A DNA stretch of 64,000 nt from Phenylobacterium koreense (GCF_040545335.1 NZ_JBEPLU010000005.1:21310-85309), one strand, 5' to 3'. Positions 53,387 through 64,000 are shown, counted from the first letter of the stretch. Numbers and translations are program-made. The notes: a model not told the origin generated them from the letters alone.

Positions 53387-54814
53387 ATGGCGGCGCTAAA
53401 ACCATCCGTCACCGCCTGGGCCTGCCTGTTGTCGCTTTCAGCCTGTGCGGCCCCGCGGGTCGAAGCACCGGACGTTGGGGTGGCGATCCCGGAACGCTTC
53501 GCCGCGGCGAGCCGGCCGGAGGCGCCAGCGGCGGATCACTGGTGGAAGACATTCGGTGACCCGCGGCTGGATACGCTTGTCGAGCGCACATTGACGGACA
53601 GTCCGACGATCGGGCGAGCGATCGCCGGCGTCCGACAGGCCCGCGCGCGGGCAGGCATCGCCGGCGCCGACCGTCTTCCGCGCGCCGACATCGCCTTCTC
53701 CCCCAGCCGGCGCAAGCTCACCCTCGAGAGTCTGGGCATCGAGGTCCCGGGCGGCGAGAATCTGGGCTCGACCTCCTACACGATCGACATCTTCGACCTT
53801 TCGGCGAACGTCGCCTGGGAGGTCGATCTGTGGGGCAGGCTGGCCGCGCAGTCGGCTGCGGCCCGCGCTGACCTGCTGAGCAGCGAGGCGAACCTTCAGG
53901 CCGTTCGCCAGTCCATCGCCGCCCAGATCGCCCGCAACTATTTCGCGCTCATCGAGGCGCGCCAGCAGGTCGAGCTCGCCGAGGCCGCCGCCACGAACGC
54001 CACCGAGGTCGCGCGCCAAATCGCCAATCGTGTCGCGATGGGGGCGGCTCAACCGGGCGACGCTGAGCAGGCGAACGCCGCCCTTGGCCTGGCTCACGCC
54101 AACCTGGAACAGCGGCGCGAGGCGCAGGCGAGGCTTACCCGTCAATTCGAGGTCCTGCTCGGCCAGTATCCCGATGGCGAGCTCGCCGCGGCTGCGACGC
54201 TGCCGCCTGTCCCGCCCGAGCCGCCCGCGGGCATCCCCGCCGATGTTCTCGCCCGCCGACCGGATGTCGCCGCCTCCCTGCTCGATCTCAAGGCTGCGGG
54301 CTTTCGTTTGACGGCCGCCGAGCGTTCCTTCCTGCCGAGCATCGAGCTGACCGGTTCGGCCGGAACCTCGAGCACGGAGCTTTCCAGCCTTTTCGACCCC
54401 GACACCTTTGTCTGGTCGATCGCCGGGCGCATTCTGCAACCGGTGTTCCAGGGCGGGCGCTTGCGCGCGCAGGTCGAACTGCGCGCCGGTGAACGTGACG
54501 AGGCGCTCCAGGCCTATGCCGACACCGTGCTGACCGCCCTGTCGGAGGTCGAGACCGCGCTGGCGGTCGAGGAATTCCTCGCCCGCCAGGAACAGGAACT
54601 CACCACCGCGTCGGCCGCAGCCGAACGGGCCGTCGTGATTTCCCGCAACCGCTACGAGGTAGGCAAGGAACCCCTGCTGACTCTGCTTGATAGCCAGAGG
54701 CGGGCTTTCGAGGCCCGCTCACGCCTGCTGGCGGCCCAGCGGGTGCGCCTGGTCAACCGCGTGGACCTGCATCTCGCGCTCGGCGGAGGCTTCAAGAACG
54801 CCCCCGCCGCTTAG
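53387..54814 (+). CDS. TolC/NodT-like outer-membrane efflux lipoprotein
   Basis: 475 residues. Signal peptide with lipobox LSAC. The NodT pattern is clear: DHWWKTFGDPRLDTLVERTL, NVAWEVDLWGRLAAQSAAARADLL, ARNYFALIEARQQVELAE and VLARRPDVAASLLDLKAAGF. The trimeric channel forms the outer part of the tripartite export system. It is preceded by 4 nt after the HlyD gene and ends the operon before a hairpin. Substrate of the system is unknown. Confidence 0.94.
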   Translation: MAALKPSVTAWACLLSLSACAAPRVEAPDVGVAIPERFAAASRPEAPAADHWWKTFGDPRLDTLVERTLTDSPTIGRAIAGVRQARARAGIAGADRLPRADIAFSPSRRKLTLESLGIEVPGGENLGSTSYTIDIFDLSANVAWEVDLWGRLAAQSAAARADLLSSEANLQAVRQSIAAQIARNYFALIEARQQVELAEAAATNATEVARQIANRVAMGAAQPGDAEQANAALGLAHANLEQRREAQARLTRQFEVLLGQYPDGELAAAATLPPVPPEPPAGIPADVLARRPDVAASLLDLKAAGFRLTAAERSFLPSIELTGSAGTSSTELSSLFDPDTFVWSIAGRILQPVFQGGRLRAQVELRAGERDEALQAYADTVLTALSEVETALAVEEFLARQEQELTTASAAAERAVVISRNRYEVGKEPLLTLLDSQRRAFEARSRLLAAQRVRLVNRVDLHLALGGGFKNAPAA

Positions 54815-54851
54815 CCGGCCTGTCCATCGGGCCCAGCGAGTATCAAGGCTC

Positions 54852-54878
54852 GCCCCGCCGCGGCAAGACCGGCGGGGC
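54852..54878. terminator. GC-rich hairpin between convergent efflux and SDR genes
   Basis: Perfect 9-bp arms at 54852-54860 and 54870-54878 with a 9-nt loop, placed between the stop of the efflux operon (54814) and the stop of the minus-strand SDR gene (54891). No T tract on either side. Confidence 0.6.
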
Positions 54879-54890
54879 AGCAAGCCCAGC

Positions 54891-55658
54891 TCACCGCGCG
54901 GTGTAGCCGCCGTCGACGACAAGCTCGGCGCCGGTGACGAACTTCGCCTCGTCCGACGCCAGGTAGACGCAGGCCCAGGCGATGTCGTCCGGCTCGCCGA
55001 CATGGCCGAGCGGGTGCAGGGCCGCAAGGTCGGCGCGCACCGCGGCCTTGTCGCCGATGTCTTCCGCGAAATTTTCGACCATGGGCGTCCAGATGAAGCC
55101 TGGATGGACCGAGTTCACGCGAATGCGGTCGGGCGCGTAGAGCATGGCGTCAGTCTTGCTCATCAGGCGCACCGCGCCTTTCGACGCGTGATAGGGTGGC
55201 GAGTCCGCCGCGCCCACCAGCCCATAGATCGACGAGAGATTGATGATGCTGCCGCCGCCGGCCCGCTTAAGGTGGGGAATGGCGTGCTTGGTGCAGAAAA
55301 AGACGCCTTTCACATTGATCGCCTGTACGAAATCCCAGTCAGCCTCGGTGACTTCGTGGGTCGGCTTGTTCACGCCGGACACGCCCGCATTGTTCACCAG
55401 GACGTCGATGCGGCCGAACCTCGTGGCGACCTCGTCAAGTACTCGCTTGACCTCGTCCTCCTTGGAAACATCCAGCGCCCAGCTGGACGCGGTGAACCCG
55501 CCGTCGACAAGTTCGTCGGCCAGCGCCTTGGCTCCGTCCAGCCGCACATCCGTAACCGCAACGCTGGCGCCCTGCTCGGCCATGCGCTTGGCCGTGGCGC
55601 GTCCCAGGCCGAGCGCCGCACCGGTGACGACGGCGACCTTACCCTGCAATCTGGTCAT
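54891..55658 (-). CDS. Short-chain dehydrogenase/reductase (SDR)
   Basis: 255 residues. Two adjacent ATGs (55661, 55658); the second has GGAGG at the better spacing. Classical SDR motifs: VVTGAALGLGRATA (NAD(P) binding), NNAG, catalytic Ser in INLSSIYGL, and YHASK (Tyr, Lys). The C-terminal GAELVVDGGYTAR is standard. Asp in AVTDVRLDG suggests NAD preference. The substrate may be an alcohol, a steroid or an oxoacyl compound. A FixK-type box lies 49 nt upstream of its start. Confidence 0.93.
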   Translation of the reverse strand: MTRLQGKVAVVTGAALGLGRATAKRMAEQGASVAVTDVRLDGAKALADELVDGGFTASSWALDVSKEDEVKRVLDEVATRFGRIDVLVNNAGVSGVNKPTHEVTEADWDFVQAINVKGVFFCTKHAIPHLKRAGGGSIINLSSIYGLVGAADSPPYHASKGAVRLMSKTDAMLYAPDRIRVNSVHPGFIWTPMVENFAEDIGDKAAVRADLAALHPLGHVGEPDDIAWACVYLASDEAKFVTGAELVVDGGYTAR

Positions 55659-55709
55659 CATGACCTCCCTTGTGCTCAGCGAAGATTAGCGCGTCTGGGC
55701 GATCGCCTC

Positions 55710-55723
55710 TTGCGCGAGATCAA
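55710..55723. promoter_or_regulatory. FixK/FNR-type box between SDR and first universal stress gene
   Basis: TTGC-N6-TCAA at 55710-55723 (the sequence is TTGCGCGAGATCAA), matching the alphaproteobacterial FixK pattern TTG[AC]-N6-[TG]CAA. If the centre is at -41.5, transcription of the SDR gene would begin near 55675, 17 nt before its start codon. It could also serve the plus-strand gene at 55872. Confidence 0.6.
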
Positions 55724-55871
55724 AGAGTTCGCACCCAGGGCGCAACAAATTCGCTTCGATGCGAGCTCCATGCAGGTCAAGAACGCACGAGGCCCTCGGC
55801 TCCGTGGTTCAACGGAGTAACAACCGTCCGGCCCCAGGCTAAGATGGCTGGCAAACGGAGCTGAGCCCGTC

Positions 55872-56714
55872 ATGTACCCAGATCTGCTGCTCGCCACCCT
55901 CACCTATCCGGATGCGACCCCCGACCGCGCGATCCGCAACGGCGTGGCCCTGGCCTCCGGCCTCGGCGGGGCGCTGCGATTGCTGGCCCTGGAAGTGGAC
56001 ATACCCGAGGTCAAAAGCTCGATCGGCCAGGCTCTTTTCCGGTTCGAACGCCTGGCAGCCCAGGAGGAACGCCGCAGCGCGCTGATCGCCCGGCGTGCTG
56101 TTCAGTGCGCCGAGGTCGCCGCCGAGGAGGCGGGGGTCGTGCTTCAATCGATCACCATCACCGCGGCGCCGCACCTTGAAGGCGACGTGATCGCGGGTCT
56201 GGCGCGCACCCACGACCTTTGCCTTATGCCGATCGGTCCGAGCGTCCTGGCCGACCGCGGTCTGGCGGAGGCGGTGCTGTTCGATTCCGGTCGTCCCGTC
56301 CTCGTCTATCCCAACGCCCCGGAACTCACCTCGGGCGCCGGTTTCGGGACCGTCGTGCTGGCCTGGGACGGCAGCTCACGCGCCGCGCGCGCGATCGCCG
56401 AGGCGATGCCCATCGTCAAGCAGGCGTCGAACGTCCGCATCTATGTGGCCCTGGGGGAGAAGCCCTCGGCGCGAGCCGGTATCGCCGGCGACCTTGTTCG
56501 CCATCTGCAGGCCCATGGGGTTCGGGCGGCCGTCGATGAACATTCCGTCGATCGGCCTATCGGCGAGGCCCTTTGCGCCTATGTCCGGTCGGTGCAGGCG
56601 GACATGCTGGTGATGGGAGGCTTTGCGCGGCCTCGTCTTCAGGAGCTTGTTCTTGGAGGCGCGACGAACGCGATCCTGGAGTCGCCGCCCTGCCCGGTGT
56701 TTCTCTCGCATTGA
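55872..56714 (+). CDS. Universal stress protein, tandem-domain (1 of 3)
   Basis: 280 residues from the ATG at 55872. Two USP-type domains: one starting [23 protein letters not shown], one starting [26 protein letters not shown]. The C-terminal ATP-loop pattern [23 protein letters not shown] matches G-x2-G-x9-G[ST]. Tandem USPs are typical of hypoxia- and dormancy-induced operons. It precedes a NUDIX hydrolase by 30 nt. FixK-type control is likely from the box at 55710. Confidence 0.88.
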   Translation: MYPDLLLATLTYPDATPDRAIRNGVALASGLGGALRLLALEVDIPEVKSSIGQALFRFERLAAQEERRSALIARRAVQCAEVAAEEAGVVLQSITITAAPHLEGDVIAGLARTHDLCLMPIGPSVLADRGLAEAVLFDSGRPVLVYPNAPELTSGAGFGTVVLAWDGSSRAARAIAEAMPIVKQASNVRIYVALGEKPSARAGIAGDLVRHLQAHGVRAAVDEHSVDRPIGEALCAYVRSVQADMLVMGGFARPRLQELVLGGATNAILESPPCPVFLSH

Positions 56715-56744
56715 TCCGCAGAGGTCTTCGTCCCGGGACCACCG

Positions 56745-57248
56745 ATGGCACAGGTCAGCGCCGGTCTGCTCGTCTATCGCCGCCCACGCGGCCGGCTGGA
56801 GTTTTTGCTCGCCCACCCCGGCGGCCCTTTCTGGCGCGGGAAGGACAGAGCGGCGTGGTCGGTTCCCAAGGGATTGGCCGAGCCCGGCGAGGATCTCTGG
56901 GCGGCCGCGCGGCGCGAATTCCAGGAAGAAATCGGCCTCACGCCCAGCGGCCCGGCGGTCGGCCTTGCGCCATTCAGACTGCCCGGAGGCAAGCAGCTTC
57001 ACTGCTGGCTGGTCGAGGCCGACCTCGATCTCTCCGACATCCGCAGCAATAGCTTCGAAATGGAGTGGCCGCGAGGGTCGGGGAGGCGGGCATCCTGGCC
57101 TGAGGTCGACCAGGCCGCCTATTTCGACCCTTCGACCGCAGGCTGGAAAATCCACCGCGGCCAGCGCCCGCTCATCGAGGCGGCGGCGGCGCAACTTGGC
57201 TGGCGTCCCCCCGCAGACGGAGATTACGATGTTGGGGACAAGGATTGA
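56745..57248 (+). CDS. NUDIX hydrolase
   Basis: 167 residues. The Nudix box is intact: G-LAEPG-E-DLWAAAR-REFQEEIG (residues about 43-65), with the acidic REFQEE metal-binding core. The start VSAGLLVYRRPRGRLEFLLAHPGGPFW and K in SVPKG resemble DipZ/Ap4A-type NTP hydrolases (RNA-phosphohydrolase-like). It follows the first USP gene; its end overlaps the PPOX gene by 20 nt. Substrate unknown. Confidence 0.9.
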   Translation: MAQVSAGLLVYRRPRGRLEFLLAHPGGPFWRGKDRAAWSVPKGLAEPGEDLWAAARREFQEEIGLTPSGPAVGLAPFRLPGGKQLHCWLVEADLDLSDIRSNSFEMEWPRGSGRRASWPEVDQAAYFDPSTAGWKIHRGQRPLIEAAAAQLGWRPPADGDYDVGDKD

Positions 57249-57861
57249 TCCGCCTCAAAAGCAGTTGGCCGCGACCGAGGTATTCTTCCGCATCCGCCCC
57301 GGTGACGGCCCAGCCCGGATGGCCAAGATGAACACAAGGTCAAACGCCGAGAACCAAGCCCTCGGCTCCGATCCCTCCGGCGCGATCCTCGAAATCCTGG
57401 ATCGATGCCACGTCCTCAGCCTGGCGACCAAGCGCCATGACGGTTGGCCCCAGGTGACGATGGTCAACTACCTTCACATCGGCCTGGACATATATTTCGT
57501 CATTGCGCGCGACAGCCAGAAATTCAGAAACATCGACGACGACGATCGCGTGAGCATCGCCGTCGGCCAGATGGACGACAAGGGCGGCGTCATCGGGTTG
57601 TCGATGGCCGCGCGCGCTCAGGAAATCACCCAGCCCCACCGCATCGCGGAACTCAACGAGGCGATCACCCATCGCGCCGCCGAGGCCGGTTTCACCCCCC
57701 ATCCCAGCTCGCAACTGGTGGCGGTCATGAAGGCCGAGCCGGAGATCATCACGCTCATCGACTACGCCAGGCCGCCGGGGCGACGACGACATTTCCGGGT
57801 GGTCGAGGACTGGCGGCTGGAGCCTATCGAGGAGCGGCCCGGCGAGAACCCACCCACCTGA
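57229..57861 (+). CDS. Pyridoxamine-5'-phosphate-oxidase-like flavin-binding protein
   Basis: 210 residues from the ATG at 57229, which has GGAG 6 nt upstream; later ATGs (57319, 57328) are possible. The split-barrel PPOX fold appears in HVLSLATKRHDGWPQVTMVNYLHIGLDIYFVIARDSQKFRNIDDDDRVSIAVG, with a C-terminal ITLIDYARPPGRRRHF. The family binds FMN, F420 or heme; here FMN is most likely. It overlaps the NUDIX gene end by 20 nt, giving one transcript. Confidence 0.82.
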   Translation: MLGTRIDPPQKQLAATEVFFRIRPGDGPARMAKMNTRSNAENQALGSDPSGAILEILDRCHVLSLATKRHDGWPQVTMVNYLHIGLDIYFVIARDSQKFRNIDDDDRVSIAVGQMDDKGGVIGLSMAARAQEITQPHRIAELNEAITHRAAEAGFTPHPSSQLVAVMKAEPEIITLIDYARPPGRRRHFRVVEDWRLEPIEERPGENPPT

Positions 57862-57939
57862 CCGGCGCACGCGCCTCAAGGCTTTCGCCGCCTCGCACCA
57901 GCGAGCGGCCGGAAAACCCCATCACGAGAAACAGTCGCC

Positions 57940-58758
57940 ATGACCTACCGATCGCTGCTTTGCCACGTGTCCCACAAGCAGGACCATGATCGCCATCTGG
58001 AGTGCGCGCTGCAGCTCGCCGACGAGCTGGGCGCGCACGTCATCGGGATCGGCGCCGCCATGATCCCTCCGGTCGCCCTCGGAACCGCCGGCGCATACCT
58101 GGGGGCGGGCGAATGGGTCGAGGCGCTGCAATCGCAGATCGAGAGCAACCTGACCGACAGCCGGAAGATCTTCGAGGAGATGTCCGGGTCCAGGAGCACC
58201 GAGTGGCGGCACTCCTACTGCGATCCCCAGACCGCGGTCACGGCGACGGCCCGGGCCGCAGATCTCGTCCTCGCGCGGCGCCAGGAGGTCACCGAGCCCT
58301 ATTCGGAGCTTGATCCGGGCCGCCTCCTTATCGGCCTGGGTCGGCCGGTGCTCCTCTGTCCCTCCGAGCGGGACTATCTGCCAAAAACTCCGGCGCTCGT
58401 GGCCTGGAAGGAAACGCGGGAGTCCCGCCGCGCTCTGCTGGACGCCTTGCCGCTCCTGCGCCGGGCCGAGGACGTTCTCGTCGTCGAGGTCAGTTCCAAC
58501 GCCGATGTCGCCCTCGAGAAGGCGCGGCTCGAAGACGTCTGCGCCTTCCTGAGGCAGCATGGCGTGAACGCCACGGGCGACGTCCTGCCCGACGATCGTT
58601 CGACATCGGACACGCTCATGTCCCGCGCCAGAGGGCTTGGAGCGGACCTGATCGTCGCCGGGGCCTACGGAAGGACCCGACTGAGCGAGTGGATGTTCGG
58701 CGGAGTGACCCGCAGGCTGCTCGCGCAGGACCAGCACTTCGTGCTCTTCAGCCACTAA
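57940..58758 (+). CDS. Universal stress protein, tandem-domain (2 of 3)
   Basis: 272 residues. The N-terminal USP domain starts YRSLLCHVSHKQDHDRHLECALQLADELGAHVIGIGAA, and the C-terminal domain ends with the nucleotide-loop motif AGAYGRTRLSEWMFGGVTRRLL. The central LLLCPSERD and ALVAWKETRESRRALLDALPLLRRA link the two. It lies 78 nt after the PPOX gene on the same strand. No FixK box was found in this gap, so it may be read through from upstream. Confidence 0.9.
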   Translation: MTYRSLLCHVSHKQDHDRHLECALQLADELGAHVIGIGAAMIPPVALGTAGAYLGAGEWVEALQSQIESNLTDSRKIFEEMSGSRSTEWRHSYCDPQTAVTATARAADLVLARRQEVTEPYSELDPGRLLIGLGRPVLLCPSERDYLPKTPALVAWKETRESRRALLDALPLLRRAEDVLVVEVSSNADVALEKARLEDVCAFLRQHGVNATGDVLPDDRSTSDTLMSRARGLGADLIVAGAYGRTRLSEWMFGGVTRRLLAQDQHFVLFSH

Positions 58759-58804
58759 CCGCTCCGAGCCGCGAGCGTCGCAGCAGCCGTCGCGTCGGAG
58801 AGAT

Positions 58805-59254
58805 CTAGCTCCTGGCTCTCGCAGCTCGCAGGCAGGCTTGGATCTCGTCGGCCGACAGGCCCAGACGCTCGTGCGCGTCGGTCGCCTCGACACGGCGGGC
58901 GACCGCCGTCGGAAGCGCGTCGCGAAGAATTCCAAGCGCCTTCGGCGGGGCCATCAGAACCAGGCTGTCGAAGGCGCCGCGCCCGCCCTGGTCGCCCAGG
59001 AAGCTGGCGACGCTACGCAGGAACCGCTCTTCGGCGTCATCGGCAGGCGAATGATCGTCCGACGAATGACGGCCCGCGCCCACACGATCATGCACGGTCG
59101 CCTGCTGGCCGCCGTGCGCGCGCCGGTCATGCGGATCTGCGGTCATGCGCAGTTGATCAAGTTCCTTCACCGGTCCGGCGCGCCGCGCTTCGGCGAATAT
59201 GCGAGCCTGCGCGCCGTCAGCGGCCACGATCCAGGTCATCCCGCCCTGTTCCAT
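58805..59254 (-). CDS. Host-attachment-family protein (eRF1-like fold)
   Basis: 149 residues from the ATG at 59254 with AGAAGGAT 7 nt upstream. It matches the Host_attach family named after Agrobacterium attachment genes: MTWIVAADGAQARIFAEARRAG, RFLRSVASFLGDQGGRGAFDSLVLMAPPKALGILRDAL, and a basic His-rich loop in the middle. The family has an eRF1-domain-like fold; its real function is unsettled, and it is often in stress islands. It converges with the second USP gene and is divergent from the NQO gene. Confidence 0.88.
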   Translation of the reverse strand: MEQGGMTWIVAADGAQARIFAEARRAGPVKELDQLRMTADPHDRRAHGGQQATVHDRVGAGRHSSDDHSPADDAEERFLRSVASFLGDQGGRGAFDSLVLMAPPKALGILRDALPTAVARRVEATDAHERLGLSADEIQACLRAARARS

Positions 59255-59389
59255 CGCAATATCCTTCTCTTTTCTCCGGGCTGGTCAGACGACCGGCCGG
59301 CCAGCGGCATGAGCCCGCTGTGCAGCGCCAGCGACCTGGCGCATCTGCACTCACGAAGTTCATGACCACAGAGCTGTGAGACATCCGCA

Positions 59390-59403
59390 TTGATCCAGCT
59401 CAA
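59390..59403 (+). promoter_or_regulatory. FixK/FNR-type box with -10 element upstream of the NQO gene
   Basis: TTGA-N6-TCAA at 59390-59403 (TTGATCCAGCTCAA). A -10-like TAGTCT is at 59425-59430, 28 nt beyond the centre of the box, the arrangement of a class II FNR/FixK promoter. Predicted start about 59438, leaving a leader of about 58 nt. Confidence 0.7.
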
Positions 59404-59495
59404 GGCGACAGGACGCTCGACCGGTAGTCTGGAGCGGTCCAACCTAGCCGAGAGGATGCGGACGGCAAACGTCCGCACCGCCGTTGGAGACGATG

Positions 59496-60122
59496 ATGAA
59501 GCACGCCGTCATCCTGGCTCATCCGAGCGCCGACAGCCTCAATGGCGCAATCGCCAAAGCATATGCCGATGCGGTGCGCGACCTAGGGCACGAGGTCGTC
59601 TGGCGCGATCTCTATCGAATGCGGTGGGATCCCGTGCTTAAGGCCGCAGAAATTCCGGGCCGGCATGGGCCGGCCCGGTTCCATAAGGATGTCGTCGCCG
59701 AGAGAGCGCGGCTGGCGGACGTCGACGTCTTCGCATTCATCTATCCGATCTGGTTCAACGCCCCGCCGGCGATGCTCAAGGGCTATGTCGACCGGGTCTT
59801 CGGGATAGGATTTGGCTTCGAGCCGGCCTTCGGCGGAGTCGAGCCGCGGTTGCGCGGAAAGGACCTGATCAGCTTCACGACCTCAGGCGCTCCAGAGTTC
59901 TGGCTCCAAGAAACCGGCGCTCTCGAAGACCTGATGCGAAACTTTGACCGTTACCTCGGCCAGGCCGTGGGCCTCCGGGTCACCGACCACCTGCACTTCG
60001 GCGGTATCGTTGAGGGCATAAGGCCGGACGTGGTCGAGGAGATGCTTTCACAAGTGAGGCAGGCGACCGCCAGGTTCGGCCAGCCGTCCGATCAGCCAGA
60101 GACAACGAGGCAAGGTTCATGA
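59496..60122 (+). CDS. NQO-type NAD(P)H quinone/flavin oxidoreductase (flavodoxin-like fold)
   Basis: 208 residues from the ATG at 59496, 6 nt after GGAG (an ATG at 59493 is too close). Motifs: AVILAHPSADSLNGAIAKAYADAV (FMN/FAD loop), FIYPIWFNAPPAMLKGYVDRVFG (YPxWW-like) and GLRVTDHLHFGGI. The family reduces quinones by two electrons, protecting against semiquinones. The gene is behind a FixK-type promoter and its stop overlaps a small downstream gene (ATGA). Confidence 0.9.
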   Translation: MKHAVILAHPSADSLNGAIAKAYADAVRDLGHEVVWRDLYRMRWDPVLKAAEIPGRHGPARFHKDVVAERARLADVDVFAFIYPIWFNAPPAMLKGYVDRVFGIGFGFEPAFGGVEPRLRGKDLISFTTSGAPEFWLQETGALEDLMRNFDRYLGQAVGLRVTDHLHFGGIVEGIRPDVVEEMLSQVRQATARFGQPSDQPETTRQGS

Positions 60123-60358
60123 CCGGAGCGACGCCCTCCTCGGCCTCGGCGCCTGCGCCTGCCGCTCTTGCCGACGCCGCCATCGACCTCTGGAACGCGT
60201 CGATGGGGTTGATGCTCACGACCGCCGCGGCCCCGTTCGGCCTTTGGTCCATGGATGCAAACCTGCGCGCGGCCGCCGCCATTTTCGATCTCGGCGGCGA
60301 ACTCTGCGCTCTACGGCTGACCCAGGCGGGCCTGTCCGCGCCGCTCCTGCACGACTAG
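60119..60358 (+). CDS. Small Ala-rich protein of unknown function
   Basis: 79 residues. The ATG overlaps the NQO stop, implying coupled translation. A disordered Ala/Pro/Ser N-terminus precedes two amphipathic or hydrophobic helices (LADAAIDLWNASMGLMLTTAAAPFGLW and MDANLRAAAAIFDL). The helix pattern is faintly phasin-like, but I recognise no family. Same frame and GC bias as its neighbours support a real gene. Confidence 0.6.
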   Translation: MTGATPSSASAPAPAALADAAIDLWNASMGLMLTTAAAPFGLWSMDANLRAAAAIFDLGGELCALRLTQAGLSAPLLHD

Positions 60359-60382
60359 CCGCGGGGGCTCAAGGGCGGCGCT

Positions 60383-60396
60383 TTGACCTGGCGCAA
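60383..60396 (+). promoter_or_regulatory. FixK/FNR-type box upstream of the third universal stress gene
   Basis: TTGA-N6-GCAA at 60383-60396 (TTGACCTGGCGCAA). With the centre at -41.5 transcription would start near 60431; AAAAAT at 60420-60425 lies where a -10 is expected, and the USP start codon is at 60447. Confidence 0.65.
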
Positions 60397-60446
60397 GGAT
60401 GCGCACGCCGCCTTGGGGCAAAAATGACTCAGATCGGGAGTCGAAG

Positions 60447-61284
60447 ATGGGTTACGCCAACATCATCGCCGTCTTGTCCGGAGCGCCGGACGACGCCTTC
60501 ACGCTGGCGACGGCGGCCGAGCTCACCCATGCCTGCGGCGGGGAAACGCGAGTACTGCTCGCGCCGTCGCAACCGGACATGCGGCACTGGTCGTTCATCA
60601 CGCCGGCGGCGCTTGGCCCGGCCCTGCGCGATGCAAGGAACGCCGTCCAGGCCGCCCGAAGCAGCGTCGAGGCTCTCACCCGTGAGCTATCGGTGGAAAA
60701 CGCGCTCGACCTGGAGCCGACCAGCGGGCGCATCCGGCTTATCGGCGAGTACCCGAGCGATGGTCCCGACCTGTATGGCGAGCTGCCGTTGTGCGACCTG
60801 CTGGTCCTGGGATTGGGCGTCCTAGCGACCGGGAACGTATGGGAGACCCTGGTTTCGCGCGGCCTCATGACCGCTCGCACGCCATTGCTGGTCGCCAATC
60901 ATGGCCCTGTCGAACGGCCAGCCCCCGCGATGATCGGATGGGACGGTTCCCATGAAGCCGGAAGAGCGGTTCGGGCGGCGGTCCCCTTGCTGAAAGCGGC
61001 CTCCCGCGTGGTGATCTTTCAGGATCCCGACCACATCCCACCGGACAATCGCGCCGCCGCCGATCCTCAACGGCTGCGAGACTACCTGCGCCTTCACGGG
61101 GTGGACCGCGTGACGACCTTGATCGCGCCGGGCGCCAGTCGGCGAAACGGCCTGGCGCGCGCCGCGGCTTCCGAAGATGCTGAGCTCCTGGTCACCGGCG
61201 CCTTTGGTCATGCGCGCCTGAGGGAAGAGATCTTCGGCGGGCTGACCCAGGATCTGCTCGCCGCCCGCGCGCCGTTCAACCTGT

Positions 61285-61298
<14 letters not shown>
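60447..61298 (+). CDS. Universal stress protein, tandem-domain (3 of 3)
   Basis: 283 residues from the ATG at 60447, with GGGAG 7 nt upstream. N-terminal domain begins ANIIAVLSGAPDDAFTLATAAELTHACGG; the second begins APAMIGWDGSHEAGRAVRAAVPLLKAA. It ends with the loop VTGAFGHARLREEIFGGLTQDLL. Related in length and layout to the other two. Its 3' end overlaps the end of the convergent P-type ATPase by 14 nt. Confidence 0.9.
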
Positions 61299-63810
<2,512 letters not shown>

Positions 63811-63912
63811 CGGCTTGCCTTTCACGACCCTGGCTATCAACGCGCAGGCGTCCGGACCTTGACACCCCGCAGGCCAATTCACCTATCGCAGGGTCGAGCG
63901 ACGCCGAACGCG

Positions 63913-63946
63913 CAAAAGGCCCGTCGTGTTGTCGACGGGCCTTTTG
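63913..63946. terminator. Hairpin terminator with flanking A and T runs
   Basis: Perfect 14-bp arms at 63913-63926 and 63933-63946 around a 6-nt loop. The outer bases are A4 and T4, so it can end transcription in either direction. It lies between the ATPase 5' end and the tRNA and probably terminates the minus-strand tRNA transcript. Confidence 0.85.
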
Positions 63947-63965
63947 TGAGATGACTGGGAGACCT

Positions 63966-64000
63966 TGGGTGCGGGGACAGGATTTGAACCTGTGACCTTC
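63966..64000 (-). tRNA. Partial tRNA (3' part; probably Met or initiator Met)
   Basis: On the minus strand, bases 64000-63966 read as the end of a tRNA. They include a 5-bp T stem (ACAGG/CCTGT) around TTCAAAT, an acceptor strand CCCCGCA, a discriminator and an encoded CCA at 63968-63966. The GAAGGTC entering the variable loop resembles elongator and initiator Met tRNAs. The anticodon is outside the window, so identity is a guess. Confidence 0.75.

Overview
The window is about 64 kb of GC-rich, densely coded DNA from an alphaproteobacterium. Evidence for this is a C4-pathway 5-aminolevulinate synthase, a CyoABCD quinol oxidase, several TonB-dependent receptors, a FecI/FecR pair, a PEPxxWA-CTERM surface protein and FixK-type TTG[AC]-N6-[TG]CAA boxes. 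The gene repertoire fits Caulobacterales (Caulobacter/Phenylobacterium-like) best; Sphingomonadales is an alternative. No phage, insertion sequence or CRISPR array is visible. It reads as chromosome rather than a mobile island.

Layout. 1-6.2 kb: an ECF sigma factor, FecR-like anti-sigma and STN-type TonB receptor, followed by a PhoD-type phosphatase cut by the window edge. 6.4-13.5 kb: hemA (minus) divergent from cyoABCD (plus), then a MocR regulator. 13.6-15.2 kb: ohr plus a DUF308-like membrane protein, divergent from ohrR across palindromic operators. 15.3-20.3 kb: AraC regulator, nitroreductase, AhpD-like protein, Nu-class GST and an unrecognised 412-residue protein. 20.5-28.8 kb: an overlapping minus-strand fatty-acid oxidation operon (fadE, thiolase, FadB/FadJ-type protein, acetyl-CoA hydrolase/transferase) preceded by a bacterial alternative oxidase. 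30-36.1 kb: a QseBC-like two-component system divergent from a PepSY / DUF2271 / PepSY-flavodoxin-reductase / ApbE redox operon. 36.2-43.1 kb: a PEP-CTERM protein, then a TonB receptor, a tyrosine phosphatase and a P450 divergent from a double-TetR regulator. 43.2-49 kb: an alpha/beta hydrolase, quinol-type NO reductase, GST and a Na/Pi cotransporter-family protein. 49-54.8 kb: an ABC ATPase, FtsX-type permease, HlyD adaptor and TolC-like lipoprotein forming one efflux operon. 54.9-63.8 kb: a stress island with three tandem universal stress proteins, NUDIX, PPOX-like, host-attachment-family protein, NQO-type flavoprotein and a P-type ATPase. The window ends in a partial minus-strand tRNA.

Common themes are quinol-linked respiration and redox or nitrosative stress. 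Three different quinol-oxidising terminal enzymes lie in one window: cyo, AOX and qNOR. Flavin-based electron transfer and organic-peroxide defence sit between them. The most interesting candidates are the AOX next to beta-oxidation genes, the predicted flavinylated DUF2271 module, and a FixK-type regulon over the universal-stress island.
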